Shown here in pieces: positions 25,467-34,728 of a stretch of DNA of 64,000 nucleotides. Origin of the DNA: Roseovarius mucosus DSM 17069 (GTDB taxonomy: Bacteria > Pseudomonadota > Alphaproteobacteria > Rhodobacterales > Rhodobacteraceae); NCBI RefSeq assembly GCF_000768555.3, contig NZ_KN293975.1, forward strand, positions 558,001 to 622,000, written 5' to 3'. The stretch's first letter is position 1; every line of letters begins with the position of its first letter. Made by a program: the position numbers and the translations under genes. The notes below the pieces were generated by a model. The model was not told where the DNA came from, did no database searches, and saw nothing but the letters and a program-made list of their open reading frames with translations.

Positions 25467-27344
25467 CTATTGATTGACGGTGGCGTCGGGGCGGTCTTCG
25501 ATCTGTTCGATCCACTGGGCCAGCACGCTGCGCAGGAGGGCCACATCGCGTGTCTCGATCGCCTCGGAGAGGGATTTGAGCGCCTTGGCGAGTTCGATTT
25601 CAGACAGATGCCCCTCTTGGGCGCGCAGGATCTTGGGGTGCGGCGTGGTCAGCATGTCAGAGCCGATCAGCAGTTCCTCATAGAGCTTTTCGCCAGGGCG
25701 CAGGCCGGTGATCTGGATTTCAATGTCGCCATGGGGGTTCTGTTTATCGCGCACCGTCAACCCTGAGCCTTCGATCATCTTGCGCGCCACGTCGCGCACG
25801 GCGATGGGTTTGCCCATGTCGAGCACAAAGACATCACCGCCTCGGGCAAAGGAGCCGGCCAAGAGCACGAGGCGCGCAGCCTCGGGGATGGTCATGAAGT
25901 AGCGGGTGACATCGGCATGGGTCAGCGTGACCGGTCCGCCGCGGGCAATCTGCTCGGCAAAGAGCGGGATGACCGAGCCGGACGATCCCAGCACATTGCC
26001 GAACCGCACCATGGAAAAGCGCGTGGTGCTGGTGCGGGTGGCGAGGTCCTGCACGATCATTTCGGCAAAGCGTTTGGAGGCGCCCATTACGCTGACGGGG
26101 CGCACGGCCTTGTCGGTGGAGACGAGGATGAAGCGTTCGACGCCCGCGTCCCGCGCCGCCTGTGCCACGGTGCGGGTGCCGATGACATTGTTGCGCATCC
26201 CCTCGATGGCGTTGGATTCGACCATGGGCACATGTTTGTAGGCGGCGGCGTGCAGCACGATTTCCACCTTGCGCGAGCGCATGAGCACGTTGACGAGGGA
26301 TTTTTCGCAGACCGAGCCCAGAACGGGGGAAATCCGCATCTCGGGTGCAAGGCTTCGCAATTCGCGCTCGATCTCGAACAGGGCATGTTCGGCGTGATCG
26401 AGCAGGATCAGATGTCCGGGATCATAGGCGATCAGCTGGCGGCACAACTCCGAGCCGATGGAACCGCCCGCGCCGGTGACGAGAATGCAGCGCCCCTTGT
26501 AGCTGTCGCGGGAGCCGGGCAGCTTGTCCTCAAGCCCGTCGCGGCCCAATAGCTCGTTCACATCGACGGGGCGGCTTTGATAGAGGCTGCGGGCGTCGTT
26601 GGAAATCAGGTCGGCAAAGGAGGGCAGGGCGTGCACCTCTATCCCATGTTCCGCGATGCGCCGCGTGAGCAGGGTGCGTTTGGCGGGGGGCGCGCTGGGC
26701 ATGGCAAGGATCACGCGCTGAATGTCATAACGCTTTACAAGGTCCGGCAGATCGTCGGACTTGTAGACCTTGAGCCCGGCGATGGTCAGAGATTGCAGGC
26801 GCGGTTCGTCATCGACAAAGGCCATGGGCAGCACGGCATCGTCGGTTGCCAGCGCCGTCGCAAGCTGTTGGCCGGTCTGACCGGCCCCGTAGATCAGCAC
26901 CCGCAGGCGGCGATTGCCGTTGCGGTAGATGCGCAAGAGGGCGGTGCGCAGCACCAATCGCGAGGTTGCGGACAGGATGAGGAACATCATGCCGCAGACG
27001 ATATAGACCGTGGCGGGGGCTGCGACGCTGGTGTCCAAGAGCGAGAAGGCAATCCCGCTGGCGGTGATGGCGAGCGCCACCCAGCCAGAGCTGAGCATGC
27101 CGTGCATCTCGTAGGACTTCAGCTTGACCTTGTGCAGGCCGAAATAGGTGGCGAGCGCCGCCGCGACGCACATCATTGCGAAGAGATCGTTGGAGGCAGC
27201 GACGAGATTGCTCGAAAGGGCTGTGGGCCCCATGAAGAGAATCACGGAAAAGACGTAGGACACGACGACGATCAGCATATCCAGCGTCAGGAAAAACGCT
27301 TGTTTCTGGCCCTGCTTCAGTGAGGTGACGGTTTTGTACAGCAC
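25467..27344 (-). CDS. long-form nucleotide-sugar epimerase/dehydratase (CapD/WbpM-type)
   Basis: A 625-aa membrane-anchored enzyme for making modified UDP-sugars for surface polysaccharide. Four N-terminal membrane helices (to about residue 135) precede a CoA-binding-like Rossmann module (LIYGAGQTGQQLATAL) and a C-terminal SDR domain with VTGAGGSIGSELCRQL and the catalytic region STDKAVRPVSVMGASKRFAE (Met in place of Tyr, as usual in 4,6-dehydratases of this class). Then SMVRFGNVLGSSGSVIPLF. GTG 27344 with AGGGG upstream is preferred; a TTG at 27380 would add 12 residues. It ends 4 nt beyond the M32 gene, convergently. Confidence 0.87.
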   Translation of the reverse strand: MLYKTVTSLKQGQKQAFFLTLDMLIVVVSYVFSVILFMGPTALSSNLVAASNDLFAMMCVAAALATYFGLHKVKLKSYEMHGMLSSGWVALAITASGIAFSLLDTSVAAPATVYIVCGMMFLILSATSRLVLRTALLRIYRNGNRRLRVLIYGAGQTGQQLATALATDDAVLPMAFVDDEPRLQSLTIAGLKVYKSDDLPDLVKRYDIQRVILAMPSAPPAKRTLLTRRIAEHGIEVHALPSFADLISNDARSLYQSRPVDVNELLGRDGLEDKLPGSRDSYKGRCILVTGAGGSIGSELCRQLIAYDPGHLILLDHAEHALFEIERELRSLAPEMRISPVLGSVCEKSLVNVLMRSRKVEIVLHAAAYKHVPMVESNAIEGMRNNVIGTRTVAQAARDAGVERFILVSTDKAVRPVSVMGASKRFAEMIVQDLATRTSTTRFSMVRFGNVLGSSGSVIPLFAEQIARGGPVTLTHADVTRYFMTIPEAARLVLLAGSFARGGDVFVLDMGKPIAVRDVARKMIEGSGLTVRDKQNPHGDIEIQITGLRPGEKLYEELLIGSDMLTTPHPKILRAQEGHLSEIELAKALKSLSEAIETRDVALLRSVLAQWIEQIEDRPDATVNQ

Positions 27345-27512
27345 GGCACTAACCCCTGAGATCAAGTACGTCGAAATCAAATCTTTTGTATGCGTTCATG
27401 GCGTCTTAAGGAATGCCGATTAACAGCGTTTTGAAAAGCCGAGAGACGATTCTGAGCAATTTTTAGCCGATTGGTCTAAAATATATGCGATAGCGGTCGT
27501 CAGCCATTCGGA
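27345..27512 (-). promoter_or_regulatory. AT-rich leader between sugar transferase and epimerase/dehydratase genes
   Basis: This 168-nt stretch is clearly richer in A and T than its surroundings (for example ATATATTTTAG and AAAAATTGC on the minus strand). It most likely contains the promoter and 5' leader of the long-form epimerase/dehydratase gene. I cannot place a single -10/-35 pair with confidence. Confidence 0.4.
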
Positions 27513-28148
27513 TCAGCTGCGGTTGGCCCGGACTGTGCGCCGCCGGGAAAAGACGCGAATCACCGTTTGACAGATCAGGCGGATGTCGTAGCAGAGGCTC
27601 TGATGACGTGCCCAGATCAGGTCGAGCCGCGCCTTGCGCGGGATGCAGCGGGTGACATAGGTGGTCTCGCCGGTCTCGTGGTTGGTGCAGGCCGAGAGCA
27701 GTTTTTCTTCAGTGCGGTGGTAGACGAGCGTGGCCAGTCCCGTCACGCCGGGGCGTTTTTCCAGCACGCGGGCGTAGATGTCCGGGCAGCTTTCGACATA
27801 GCAGCGCAGCGGCGGGCGGGGGCCGACAAAGCTCATGTCACCGCGCAAAACGTTGAGCAGTTGCGGCAGTTCATCAAGGCGGGTGGCGCGCAGGCGGCGG
27901 CCAAGCGGCGTGACGCGATGCTGCTTGTATCCGGTGGAGACGCCAGAATCGTTGGCCACCACGCGCATGGTGCGGAATTTCCACAGGCAAAACGGGGTAT
28001 CGGGCGTCTTCATCCGTTCCGAGAGGTAGAACACGGGCCGCCCGTCGCAGATCGCGATCAAAAGCGCGATCACGACGATGAACGGTGACAAAAGCACGAT
28101 CAGCAGCAGCGCGAATGCCACGTCAAAGGCCCTTTTGGCCGGGGTCAT
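27513..28148 (-). CDS. undecaprenyl-phosphate sugar transferase (bacterial sugar transferase family)
   Basis: Initiates repeat-unit synthesis by moving a sugar phosphate from a UDP-sugar to the lipid carrier. The 211-aa protein has the single N-terminal re-entrant/membrane helix ([25 protein letters not shown]), [16 protein letters not shown], and the family signature [24 protein letters not shown]. It begins inside the stop codon of the upstream small epimerase (ATGA overlap), so the two are translationally coupled. Confidence 0.92.
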   Translation of the reverse strand: MTPAKRAFDVAFALLLIVLLSPFIVVIALLIAICDGRPVFYLSERMKTPDTPFCLWKFRTMRVVANDSGVSTGYKQHRVTPLGRRLRATRLDELPQLLNVLRGDMSFVGPRPPLRCYVESCPDIYARVLEKRPGVTGLATLVYHRTEEKLLSACTNHETGETTYVTRCIPRKARLDLIWARHQSLCYDIRLICQTVIRVFSRRRTVRANRS

Positions 28149-28993
28149 GCTGCCATCTCCAAACTGTGCCAGTCGTCGATCATCTGCTGTGCTGTCTGTT
28201 TCAGATACAGAAATGGAAGCAGAGCGGCAAGAGATGTGCCATCAAGGGTGACGGCCTGCACCGCATTTTCCGGGGCTTTTCGCCAGATCAGGGGGCGTCC
28301 GGCGGCGCGCGCGAGGCTTTCCATCGGCACGGGTGCGGGGGCGGTCACGTTGAGCACGTCCGGCAGGCGGTCTGGGGAAAGCTCTGACAGCGCGCAGAGC
28401 ACCTGCGCGAGATCGCCCGGGGCGATATAGCTGCGCAAGGGGCCGGTGTCATCGGCGAAGCGGTCGAGCGACACCGCGCCATCAGCGGCGCGCAGGGCCG
28501 AGGCGAGGCTATCGGCCCCTACAACATTGGCCAACCGCAGGCAGCAATGGCGCGTCTCGCCGGGGGGCAGGGCGCGCACCGCCGCCTCCATCGCCAGCTT
28601 GGCCTGGCCATAGGCATTGGCGGGCTGGGGTGGGTCGGCTTCTGTCAGGGTGGTGCCGGGGCCGTAGACGGCGGCAGAGGAGAGGTGAAGCATGCGCCGT
28701 GCACCGCAGGCCCGCGCCAGTTCCGCCCCGTGTTGCACGAGCGCGACATTGGCCGAGAGATCCTCTGGCGTGCCTGTGACCTGTCCCCAAAGGGCGATCA
28801 CCGTGTCGCAAGGGGGCAGATTGGGCGGCAGCGCCCCGCCCGGAGACCACAGGATATCCGCCGGTTCCCGACGCGCCAGCCACAGGGGGCGAGGGCCGGT
28901 CGTGGCCGGCCAGGCCGCCCGCAGCAGAGTTCCGAGACGGCCAGTGGCACCGGTGATCAGCGCGGTTGGGTCATGGCGTATTTCGGCCAGCAT
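28145..28993 (-). CDS. NAD-dependent epimerase/dehydratase family protein
   Basis: A 282-aa extended SDR. It has the dinucleotide motif ITGATGRLGTLL near residue 12, SSAAVYGPG, and the catalytic YGQAK (NAYGQAKLAME). Its exact sugar substrate is unknown; it is shorter than typical UDP-glucose 4-epimerases. ATG 28993 is chosen since the dinucleotide motif would otherwise lie more than 100 residues in, and the longer frame runs antisense into the export gene. Coupled to the sugar transferase by a 4-nt overlap. Confidence 0.85.
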   Translation of the reverse strand: MLAEIRHDPTALITGATGRLGTLLRAAWPATTGPRPLWLARREPADILWSPGGALPPNLPPCDTVIALWGQVTGTPEDLSANVALVQHGAELARACGARRMLHLSSAAVYGPGTTLTEADPPQPANAYGQAKLAMEAAVRALPPGETRHCCLRLANVVGADSLASALRAADGAVSLDRFADDTGPLRSYIAPGDLAQVLCALSELSPDRLPDVLNVTAPAPVPMESLARAAGRPLIWRKAPENAVQAVTLDGTSLAALLPFLYLKQTAQQMIDDWHSLEMAA

Positions 28994-29065
28994 GCGGCTT
29001 TGCCTGTCGTTGATGGGCAGATTCCGATTGTCTAGCACGGCAGGACCGGGGTAGGAACCGATGCA

Positions 29066-30211
29066 ATGCCAGAGGAACCGGGGAGTCGGAGAGTGACGCG
29101 CACAATCAGGATTATCCTCGGAATGATGATGTTTGCTGCGGTGGCGGCGTGCAGTCTGCCCCGGGGTGCCGCCCTGCAAAGCGAGGTTCTGGCCGAAAAG
29201 GACAACAAGGCACCGACTTTTCAGGTGGTCGAGGTCACGCGCCGCTCGACCCCGGCGCTGGCGCTCTGGCCTGCGTCGGGCTGGAAGGGCAGTTACCATT
29301 GGCTGACCGCCAGCCGTGGCCCGGATTCGTCGACCATCCAGACGGGTGACAGGCTCAATGTCATCGTTTGGGACAATCAGGAAAATTCCTTGCTGGCCAG
29401 CGAGGCGTCGCGCTCGACCCCTGTCGCGGGACTGACGGTTTCGCCTTCGGGCACGGTGTTCATGCCCTATATCGGTGAGATCAACCTGCGTGGCATGACC
29501 GAATCCGAGGCGCGCGCCACGTTGCAGGAGCGGATGCTGGAGATCGCGCCATCGGCGCAGGTGCAGTTGACCGTCGAGCCGGGGCGCAACAATGCCGTCG
29601 ATGTGGTGGGAGGTGTGGCCGCACCTGGCAACTATCCGCTTGAGTCGCGCAACACGCGCATTCTGAGCGTGTTGGCGAGCGCGGGCGGCATTTCGCCCGC
29701 AATGGTCAATCCGCTGGTGATACTGCAGCGGGGCGGGCAGGTGTATGAGACGCGGGCGGAGAGCCTATATGCCGAGCCGGCGCGCAATGCGCTGGTGCGG
29801 GGCGGGGATCAGATCGTCGTGACCGAGGATGACCGCACGTTCAACGTGCTGGGGGCCGCGGGCAGCCAGAAGGTGATCGCCTTTGAGGATGAGCAGGTCA
29901 CGGCGATGGAGGCGGTCTCGATGATGGGCGGCCTGAGTGCTGCGCGCGCCGATCCCAAGGGGCTGTTGGTGCTGCGTGAATATGAGCGGCAGCATATCAA
30001 CCCCGACAAGCCCGGCCCCGAGATGCGGCAGGTGATTTTCTCGCTGGATTTCACCAATGCGGATGGTCTCTTTGCGGCGCGGCAGTTTCAGATCAATCCG
30101 GGCGACACGCTGCTTGCGACCGAATCGCCGGTCACACGCGTGCAGACCATCCTTGGCCTCTTTGGCACGGTGGTGGGCTTTGCCTCGACCGCGAACAACG
30201 TCGCGAACTAA
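29066..30211 (+). CDS. outer-membrane polysaccharide export lipoprotein (Wza/OPX family)
   Basis: A ~381-aa lipoprotein expected to form the outer-membrane exit for a surface polysaccharide. The signal peptide ends in the lipobox AAVAAC (IRIILGMMMFAAVAAC). A Poly_export domain follows (IQTGDRLNVIVWDN, VSPSGTVFMPYIGEINLRGMTESEARATL, VTVEP-type strand), then SLBB-like repeats (VVGGVAAPGNYPLESRNTRILSVLASAGG; FNVLGAAGSQKVIAF). An alternative GTG start at 29093 gives a tidy 20-residue lipoprotein signal with GGGGAG 7 nt upstream. It is divergent from the epimerase/sugar-transferase pair. No tyrosine kinase, flippase or polymerase genes are nearby. Confidence 0.9.
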   Translation: MPEEPGSRRVTRTIRIILGMMMFAAVAACSLPRGAALQSEVLAEKDNKAPTFQVVEVTRRSTPALALWPASGWKGSYHWLTASRGPDSSTIQTGDRLNVIVWDNQENSLLASEASRSTPVAGLTVSPSGTVFMPYIGEINLRGMTESEARATLQERMLEIAPSAQVQLTVEPGRNNAVDVVGGVAAPGNYPLESRNTRILSVLASAGGISPAMVNPLVILQRGGQVYETRAESLYAEPARNALVRGGDQIVVTEDDRTFNVLGAAGSQKVIAFEDEQVTAMEAVSMMGGLSAARADPKGLLVLREYERQHINPDKPGPEMRQVIFSLDFTNADGLFAARQFQINPGDTLLATESPVTRVQTILGLFGTVVGFASTANNVAN

Positions 30212-30243
30212 GCCGGGCGGCTGAGACAAGCGGGCGGATAGGC

Positions 30244-30291
30244 GGGGGACGCTGTCCCCCGGACCCCCTGAGGTATTTTTGGCCAGATGAT
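30244..30291 (+). repeat. GC hairpin + GAGGTATTTT..CCAGATGA intergenic element, copy 1
   Basis: GGGGGAC and GTCCCCC form a short hairpin, followed by GGACCCCCTGAGGTATTTTTGG-type sequence and CCAGATGA. The same arrangement occurs at 42431 (+) and 62655 (-), each just beyond a stop codon. Here it follows the export lipoprotein gene. It may serve as a terminator or be a dispersed REP-like repeat. Confidence 0.6.
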
Positions 30292-30298
30292 GCAGGGC

Positions 30299-30649
30299 TC
30301 AGATGAGGGACATGCGTTCGGCGCGTTCGGCATCGGGGAAGGGGCGATAGAGCGCAAAGCGCGCCTGCGCGATCTGGGCATGCACCCGGTCATGCAGCAC
30401 GGTTGTCACCTCGTCCTGCGCGCCGGTCAGTCGAAAGGCGCAGTCAAGCTGGGCCAGATCATCGACCTCGATTTCAAGCAGGAAATCACCATAGGCATCG
30501 GCGGCGAGATTGAGTTTGCGCCGCAATAGGCGCCAGCGGCCGATGGTGCCGTAGTGGTGCAGATGCGAGAGCCAGGCATCGAGAGCGGCGGCAAAAGCCA
30601 GTGCCTTGGCATCCTGCCTGAGGTCGATCATGCAGCAATAGAGGTTCAT
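30299..30649 (-). CDS. DUF6614-type small conserved protein
   Basis: A 116-aa soluble protein (MNLYCCMIDLRQDAKALAFAAALDAWL ... LRRKLNLAADAYGDFLLEIEVDDLAQLD ... RFALYRPFPDAERAERMSLI). It fits the short Rhodobacterales family that I know as DUF6614, of unknown function; the pattern suggests a ferredoxin-like alpha-beta dimeric barrel. ATG 30649 is preferred over a start nine codons upstream because family members begin MNLYxCMIDL. The Shine-Dalgarno is poor. Confidence 0.65.
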   Translation of the reverse strand: MNLYCCMIDLRQDAKALAFAAALDAWLSHLHHYGTIGRWRLLRRKLNLAADAYGDFLLEIEVDDLAQLDCAFRLTGAQDEVTTVLHDRVHAQIAQARFALYRPFPDAERAERMSLI

Positions 30650-30729
30650 CGGCGGGCATCCGGCGCAAGGGGTCACGCGTCCATTTTGCGCCGGAAGAGT
30701 TTAGGTTGGGTTAAGCGGCGCGGGCCCGG

Positions 30730-31311
30730 TCAGATATTCACAAAGATATTGTCGACGGCGTCCTCATCCCGGTCGGCGGGGCGATGCGTGATCGTGGCTG
30801 CGGCGAGGGCGCTGCGGATTTCCTGCTGAACGGGGCGTTTTGGTGCCGGTTGCGGCGTGATGCGGCGCGGGCTGATGGCCCTTTGGGCCATGGCGCGGCG
30901 CAGGCGGGCGCGGTGGGCCAGCACCGAGGCCCGGCGCAGCGCGCCGGGGCCGAGCGTGAGATAGGTGAGCAACACCGCCGTCGCCAAGGTCAGGTCGCGC
31001 CAGAAGGCCGAGAGGCTCTCGGGGGTGACGGCGATGAGGTTTTGCACGAGGCTGGAGCAGAAGACCAAGAGTGCGAGGCTCAGCGCCGCAAGGCGCAGGT
31101 GCAGCCCGGCCATCAGGGCCGCGCTTAGGCAAAAGAGCAGCGTCGAGCCGATCAAATCCGCCGCCGCATGGGGCATGAGGGCGGCAAAGAGCGTGGCCGC
31201 ATCAAGCCCGGAGACGAGATCAAGCGAGAGCGCGAGGAAATACGAACCGATCACGATCCGGATCAGGTTGAGACCGGTTTGGTCCATGCTGGCGCTGGTG
31301 GGCTTGGCCAT
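30730..31311 (-). CDS. predicted membrane protein (DoxX-like pattern), unknown function
   Basis: A ~193-aa protein with four predicted membrane helices in its first 115 residues (NLIRIVIGSYFLALSLDLVSG; LIGSTLLFCLSAALMAGL; LAALSLALLVFCSSLVQNL; LTLATAVLLTYLTLG) and a basic cytoplasmic tail (RRASVLAHRARLRRAMAQR ... RDEDAVDNIFVNI). The helix pattern resembles DoxX but no family motif is decisive. The start could be ATG 31311 or ATG 31287; neither has a good ribosome-binding site. It lies downstream of gyrA on the same strand, beyond a long stem-loop. Confidence 0.6.
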   Translation of the reverse strand: MAKPTSASMDQTGLNLIRIVIGSYFLALSLDLVSGLDAATLFAALMPHAAADLIGSTLLFCLSAALMAGLHLRLAALSLALLVFCSSLVQNLIAVTPESLSAFWRDLTLATAVLLTYLTLGPGALRRASVLAHRARLRRAMAQRAISPRRITPQPAPKRPVQQEIRSALAAATITHRPADRDEDAVDNIFVNI

Positions 31312-31372
31312 GAGACAATCCGCAGTGAGAGGTGCCGGGAACCGAAGGAGACAAATACAACCATGCCGCGAG

Positions 31373-31438
31373 GCGACTAGGGTATCATCATGGTAAATCC
31401 GGCGAAAATGCGGCCGGAGCGTGATGATACCCTGTCGC
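31373..31438. repeat. long stem-loop immediately downstream of gyrA
   Basis: AGGGTATCATCA (31379-31390) pairs perfectly with TGATGATACCCT (31422-31433). The stem is extended by GCGAC (31373-31377) with GTCGC (31434-31438) past one bulged T, giving 17 bp with a 31-nt loop that itself holds CCGG/CCGG. It starts 13 nt beyond the gyrA stop codon. No T-run follows on either strand, so it is not a standard terminator. Confidence 0.6.
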
Positions 31439-31450
31439 GGGGGCGCTGGT

Positions 31451-34180
31451 TCAGCCTTCGGCGGTCTCGTCCTCTTCGGCCTGCTCGGCGATCCAGGCCA
31501 CGGAAACCACCTCTTCGCCGGTGCCGGTGTTGAACACCTTGACCCCGCCTGCGCTGCGCGAGCGGAAGGAGATGCCATCGACCGGTACGCGGATCGACTG
31601 GCCCTTGGAGGTGGCGAGCATGATCTGGTCTTCGAGTGTGACCGGGAAGGAGGCCACTACGGCACCGCCGCGCATGGATTTGTCCATGGCCTGCACGCCC
31701 ATGCCACCGCGCCCGCGCACGGGGTAGTCATGGCTGGAGCTGAGTTTGCCGGTGCCGCGCGCGGTGATGGTCAGGATCAGGTTTTCGGCAGCCTGCATTT
31801 CCTCGAACCGCTCGGTGCTGAGGGCGGCGTCGGCATTGCCTTCGTCCTCGCCAGTGCCGTCGTCCTCGGCCCCGGCCAGTTGGCGGCGCATCTTGAGATA
31901 GGCGGCGCGGTCATCGGCGGAGGCGTCGAAATGGCGGATCACGGACATCGACACCACGCGGTCATCGCCCAAGAGGCGGATGCCGCGCACGCCGGTGGAC
32001 TTGCGGCCCTTGAACACGCGCACCTCGGTTGTGGGGAAGCGGATGGCGCGACCGGAGTCCGTCACCAGCATCACGTCATCCTCGGGGCCGCAGATGCGCG
32101 CATTGACCAATTCCACGCCCTCGGGCAGGTCCATCGCGATCTTGCCGTTGCGCATGACATTGGTGAAATCCGACAGCGCATTGCGCCGCACATCGCCTGC
32201 AGAGGTGGCAAAGACGATTTGCAGGTCTTCCCAATCTTCTTCGGGGCGGTCGACGGGCATGATGGCCGCGATGGAGACCCCGGTGGGAATAGGCAGGATG
32301 TTGACGATCGCCTTGCCCTTGGACGTGCGGCCGCCGAGTGGCAAGCGCCAAGTCTTGAGCTTGTAAACCATGCCGGAGGTGGTGAAGAACAAAAGCTGCG
32401 TGTGGGTATTGGCCACAAAGAGCGTCGTGACGACATCCTCGTCCTTGGTGGCCATGCCCGACAGACCCTTGCCGCCGCGTTTTTGGGCGCGGAAATCGGC
32501 CAGGGCCGTGCGTTTGATGTAGCCGCCGCTGGTGACGGTCACGACCATATCCTCGCGCTCAATGAGGTCTTCGTCCTCCATGTCGCCAGACCAATCCACG
32601 ATCTCGGTGCGGCGGGGGACGGCAAAGAGTTCACGCACTTCGCGCAGCTCGTCGGAAATGATCTGCATGATCCGCTCGCGGCTGGCGAGGATGGCGAGAT
32701 ATTCCTTGATCTTGCCTGCGAGGTCCTGGAGTTCGTCGGTGACTTCCTTGACGCCCAGTTGTGTGAGGCGTTGCAGGCGCAGATCGAGAATGGCGCGGGC
32801 CTGAACCTCGGACAGGTTATAGGTGCCGTCCTCGTTGGCGCGGTGGCTGGGGTCGTCGATCAGCGCGATATAGGGCAGGATGTCACCTGCGGGCCAGCGA
32901 CGTTCCATCAGTTTTTGCCGGGCCTCGGCGGCATCCATGGAGCCACGGATGGTAGCGACCACCTCGTCGACATTGGAGACCGCGACCGCCAGACCGCAGA
33001 GCACATGCGCGCGCTCGCGCGCCTTGCGCAGGTCATAGGCGGTGCGGCGCGCGACCACCTCTTCGCGGAAGGTGATGAAGAGCGAGAGGAACCGGTGCAG
33101 CGTCAACTGCTCTGGCTTGCCGCCATTGAGGGCCAGCATGTTGCAGCCGAAATAGGTCTGCATCGGGGTAAAGCGATAGAGTTGATTGAGCACCACCTCG
33201 GCGGTGGCGTCGCGTTTCAACTCGATCACCACGCGTACGCCGTTGCGGTCGCTCTCGTCCTGCACATGGCTGATACCCTCGATCCGCTTGTCACGGGCGG
33301 CCTCGGCGATCTTTTCGATCATCGTGGCCTTGTTCACCTGATAGGGAATCTGGTCGATGACGATGGCAAAGCGGTCCTTGCGGATTTCCTCGACGCGGGT
33401 CTTGGCGCGGATGATGACAGAGCCGCGCCCCTCGAGATAGGCCTTGCGCGCGCCGGACCGCCCGAGCATGAGACCGCCGGTGGGGAAATCGGGGCCGGGG
33501 ATATACTGGATCAGATCCTCGCTCTCGAGATCGGGGTTGTCGATCAGCGCCAGCGTGGCATCGACCACCTCTCCCAGATTGTGCGGCGGGATATTGGTGG
33601 CCATGCCGACGGCGATGCCGCCTGCGCCATTGACCAGCATGTTGGGAAAGCGGGCGGGCAGGACGGTGGGCTCGCGGTCCTTGCCGTCGTAGTTGTCCTG
33701 GAAATTGACGGTCTCTTTTTCAATATCGGCCAAGAGATAGGCGGCCGGTTTGTCCATGCGCACTTCGGTGTAGCGCATGGCGGCGGCGTTATCGCCATCC
33801 ATGGAGCCGAAATTGCCCTGACCATCGAGGAGGGGCAGGGACATCGAGAAATCCTGCGCCATACGCACAAGGGCGTCATAGATCGCGGAATCGCCGTGCG
33901 GGTGATATTTACCCATCACATCGCCCACTGCACGGGCGGATTTGCGGTAGGGTTTATCGTGGGTATTGCCGCTCTCGTGCATGGCATAGAGGATGCGGCG
34001 ATGCACGGGTTTGAGGCCGTCGCGCAGATCGGGAATCGCGCGGCTGACGATCACGCTCATGGCGTAATCGAGATAGGAAGTTTTCATCTCATGGGTGATC
34101 GAGACGGAGGGGCCGCTGTGGCTGGGCCGCTCTGGCGGGGTTTCATCCATGTTTTCAGGGGGTTGGGGCGTATCGCTCAC
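31451..34180 (-). CDS. gyrA: DNA gyrase subunit A
   Basis: Breakage-reunion subunit of gyrase. The 909-aa protein has the winged-helix/tower domain with catalytic Tyr137 ([10 protein letters not shown]). The quinolone-determining region [10 protein letters not shown] has Ser98 and Asp102, equivalent to E. coli Ser83/Asp87, i.e. the sensitive genotype. The C-terminal beta-pinwheel contains the GyrA box QKRGGKG, which separates it from ParC. An acidic insertion ([18 protein letters not shown]) occurs in the pinwheel. A sigma-70-like promoter is at 34225-34254. Confidence 0.97.
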   Translation of the reverse strand: MSDTPQPPENMDETPPERPSHSGPSVSITHEMKTSYLDYAMSVIVSRAIPDLRDGLKPVHRRILYAMHESGNTHDKPYRKSARAVGDVMGKYHPHGDSAIYDALVRMAQDFSMSLPLLDGQGNFGSMDGDNAAAMRYTEVRMDKPAAYLLADIEKETVNFQDNYDGKDREPTVLPARFPNMLVNGAGGIAVGMATNIPPHNLGEVVDATLALIDNPDLESEDLIQYIPGPDFPTGGLMLGRSGARKAYLEGRGSVIIRAKTRVEEIRKDRFAIVIDQIPYQVNKATMIEKIAEAARDKRIEGISHVQDESDRNGVRVVIELKRDATAEVVLNQLYRFTPMQTYFGCNMLALNGGKPEQLTLHRFLSLFITFREEVVARRTAYDLRKARERAHVLCGLAVAVSNVDEVVATIRGSMDAAEARQKLMERRWPAGDILPYIALIDDPSHRANEDGTYNLSEVQARAILDLRLQRLTQLGVKEVTDELQDLAGKIKEYLAILASRERIMQIISDELREVRELFAVPRRTEIVDWSGDMEDEDLIEREDMVVTVTSGGYIKRTALADFRAQKRGGKGLSGMATKDEDVVTTLFVANTHTQLLFFTTSGMVYKLKTWRLPLGGRTSKGKAIVNILPIPTGVSIAAIMPVDRPEEDWEDLQIVFATSAGDVRRNALSDFTNVMRNGKIAMDLPEGVELVNARICGPEDDVMLVTDSGRAIRFPTTEVRVFKGRKSTGVRGIRLLGDDRVVSMSVIRHFDASADDRAAYLKMRRQLAGAEDDGTGEDEGNADAALSTERFEEMQAAENLILTITARGTGKLSSSHDYPVRGRGGMGVQAMDKSMRGGAVVASFPVTLEDQIMLATSKGQSIRVPVDGISFRSRSAGGVKVFNTGTGEEVVSVAWIAEQAEEDETAEG

Positions 34181-34224
34181 GTTTGGGACCGTCCTGTGAT
34201 CATTCTCTATATCTTGTTGAAAGG

Positions 34225-34254
34225 ACTATATCAGAGGCAGGATATAGGGTGCAA
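34225..34254 (-). promoter_or_regulatory. sigma-70-type promoter of gyrA
   Basis: On the minus strand TTGCAC (34254-34249) and TATAGT (34230-34225) are 18 nt apart, ending 45 nt upstream of the gyrA start codon. Confidence 0.55.
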
Positions 34255-34273
34255 TGGGGCTGGGGAATTGCCT

Positions 34274-34303
34274 TTGTCAGCCGGGCAAGCAGAGTGCTAA
34301 TAT
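34274..34303 (+). promoter_or_regulatory. sigma-70-type promoter of usg
   Basis: TTGTCA (34274-34279) and TAATAT (34298-34303) are 18 nt apart, divergent from the gyrA promoter; the -35 regions of the two are only about 20 nt apart. Transcription would start near 34310, giving a leader of about 60 nt that is A/T-rich. Confidence 0.6.
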
Positions 34304-34371
34304 ACTGTTTTAATTGAAAAGTAATTTATTTCTGGCACCATGATCCTGTCAGGCAGTGACAGGAGAGACAC

Positions 34372-34641
34372 ATGCAGATGTCTGAGACGGAAATGATGCT
34401 CAAGGGATACGGGCTGACGACGGCGGAATTCTTCTACCGGATGCCCGATTTTCGCAACGTACTGAACAGTTACCTTTGGCAGGATTATGATCTGGCACCG
34501 GATCATCCCAAGCTTTTTGGTTTTATCGAATTCTGGCAGCGCGAGCTCGAGGGCCCGCTGCATTCGGTGCGTTTCACCCATCGCAAGCTGATCGCGCCGG
34601 GGGAGTGGCGCAATGTGGTGGGCGAATTCACGCTGCATTGA
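34372..34641 (+). CDS. usg: Usg family protein
   Basis: An 89-aa member of the Usg family (LKGYGLTTAEFFYRMPDFRNVLNSYLWQDYDLAPDHPKLFGFIEFWQRELEGPLHSVRFTH...EWR). The family is confined to alphaproteobacteria and named for a position upstream of trpF in Caulobacter; its function is unknown. Here it is not next to trpF (which is at 53.3 kb) but divergent from gyrA. AGGAGAGACAC precedes ATG 34372. Confidence 0.88.
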   Translation: MQMSETEMMLKGYGLTTAEFFYRMPDFRNVLNSYLWQDYDLAPDHPKLFGFIEFWQRELEGPLHSVRFTHRKLIAPGEWRNVVGEFTLH

Positions 34642-34728
34642 GGGCATATTGACGCCGCGGGCGGTTGAAGCGCCCGCAGGTCCGTGATTTTGTCGTGGGT
34701 TCTCGTTTCCGGTCTGGAGGATCGCCCG

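Noticed and set aside
28994..29299. N-terminal extension of the small epimerase frame
   Set aside because: It is arginine-rich, lies antisense to the start of the export lipoprotein gene, and precedes the dinucleotide-binding motif that should be near the N-terminus.
31421..34300. Very long open frame antisense to gyrA (and similar ones antisense to tkt at 15272-17323 and to mfd)
   Set aside because: High GC content keeps antisense frames open. The translations are low-complexity H/G/A/D-rich sequence without any domain, while the sense strand encodes complete gyrA, tkt and mfd.
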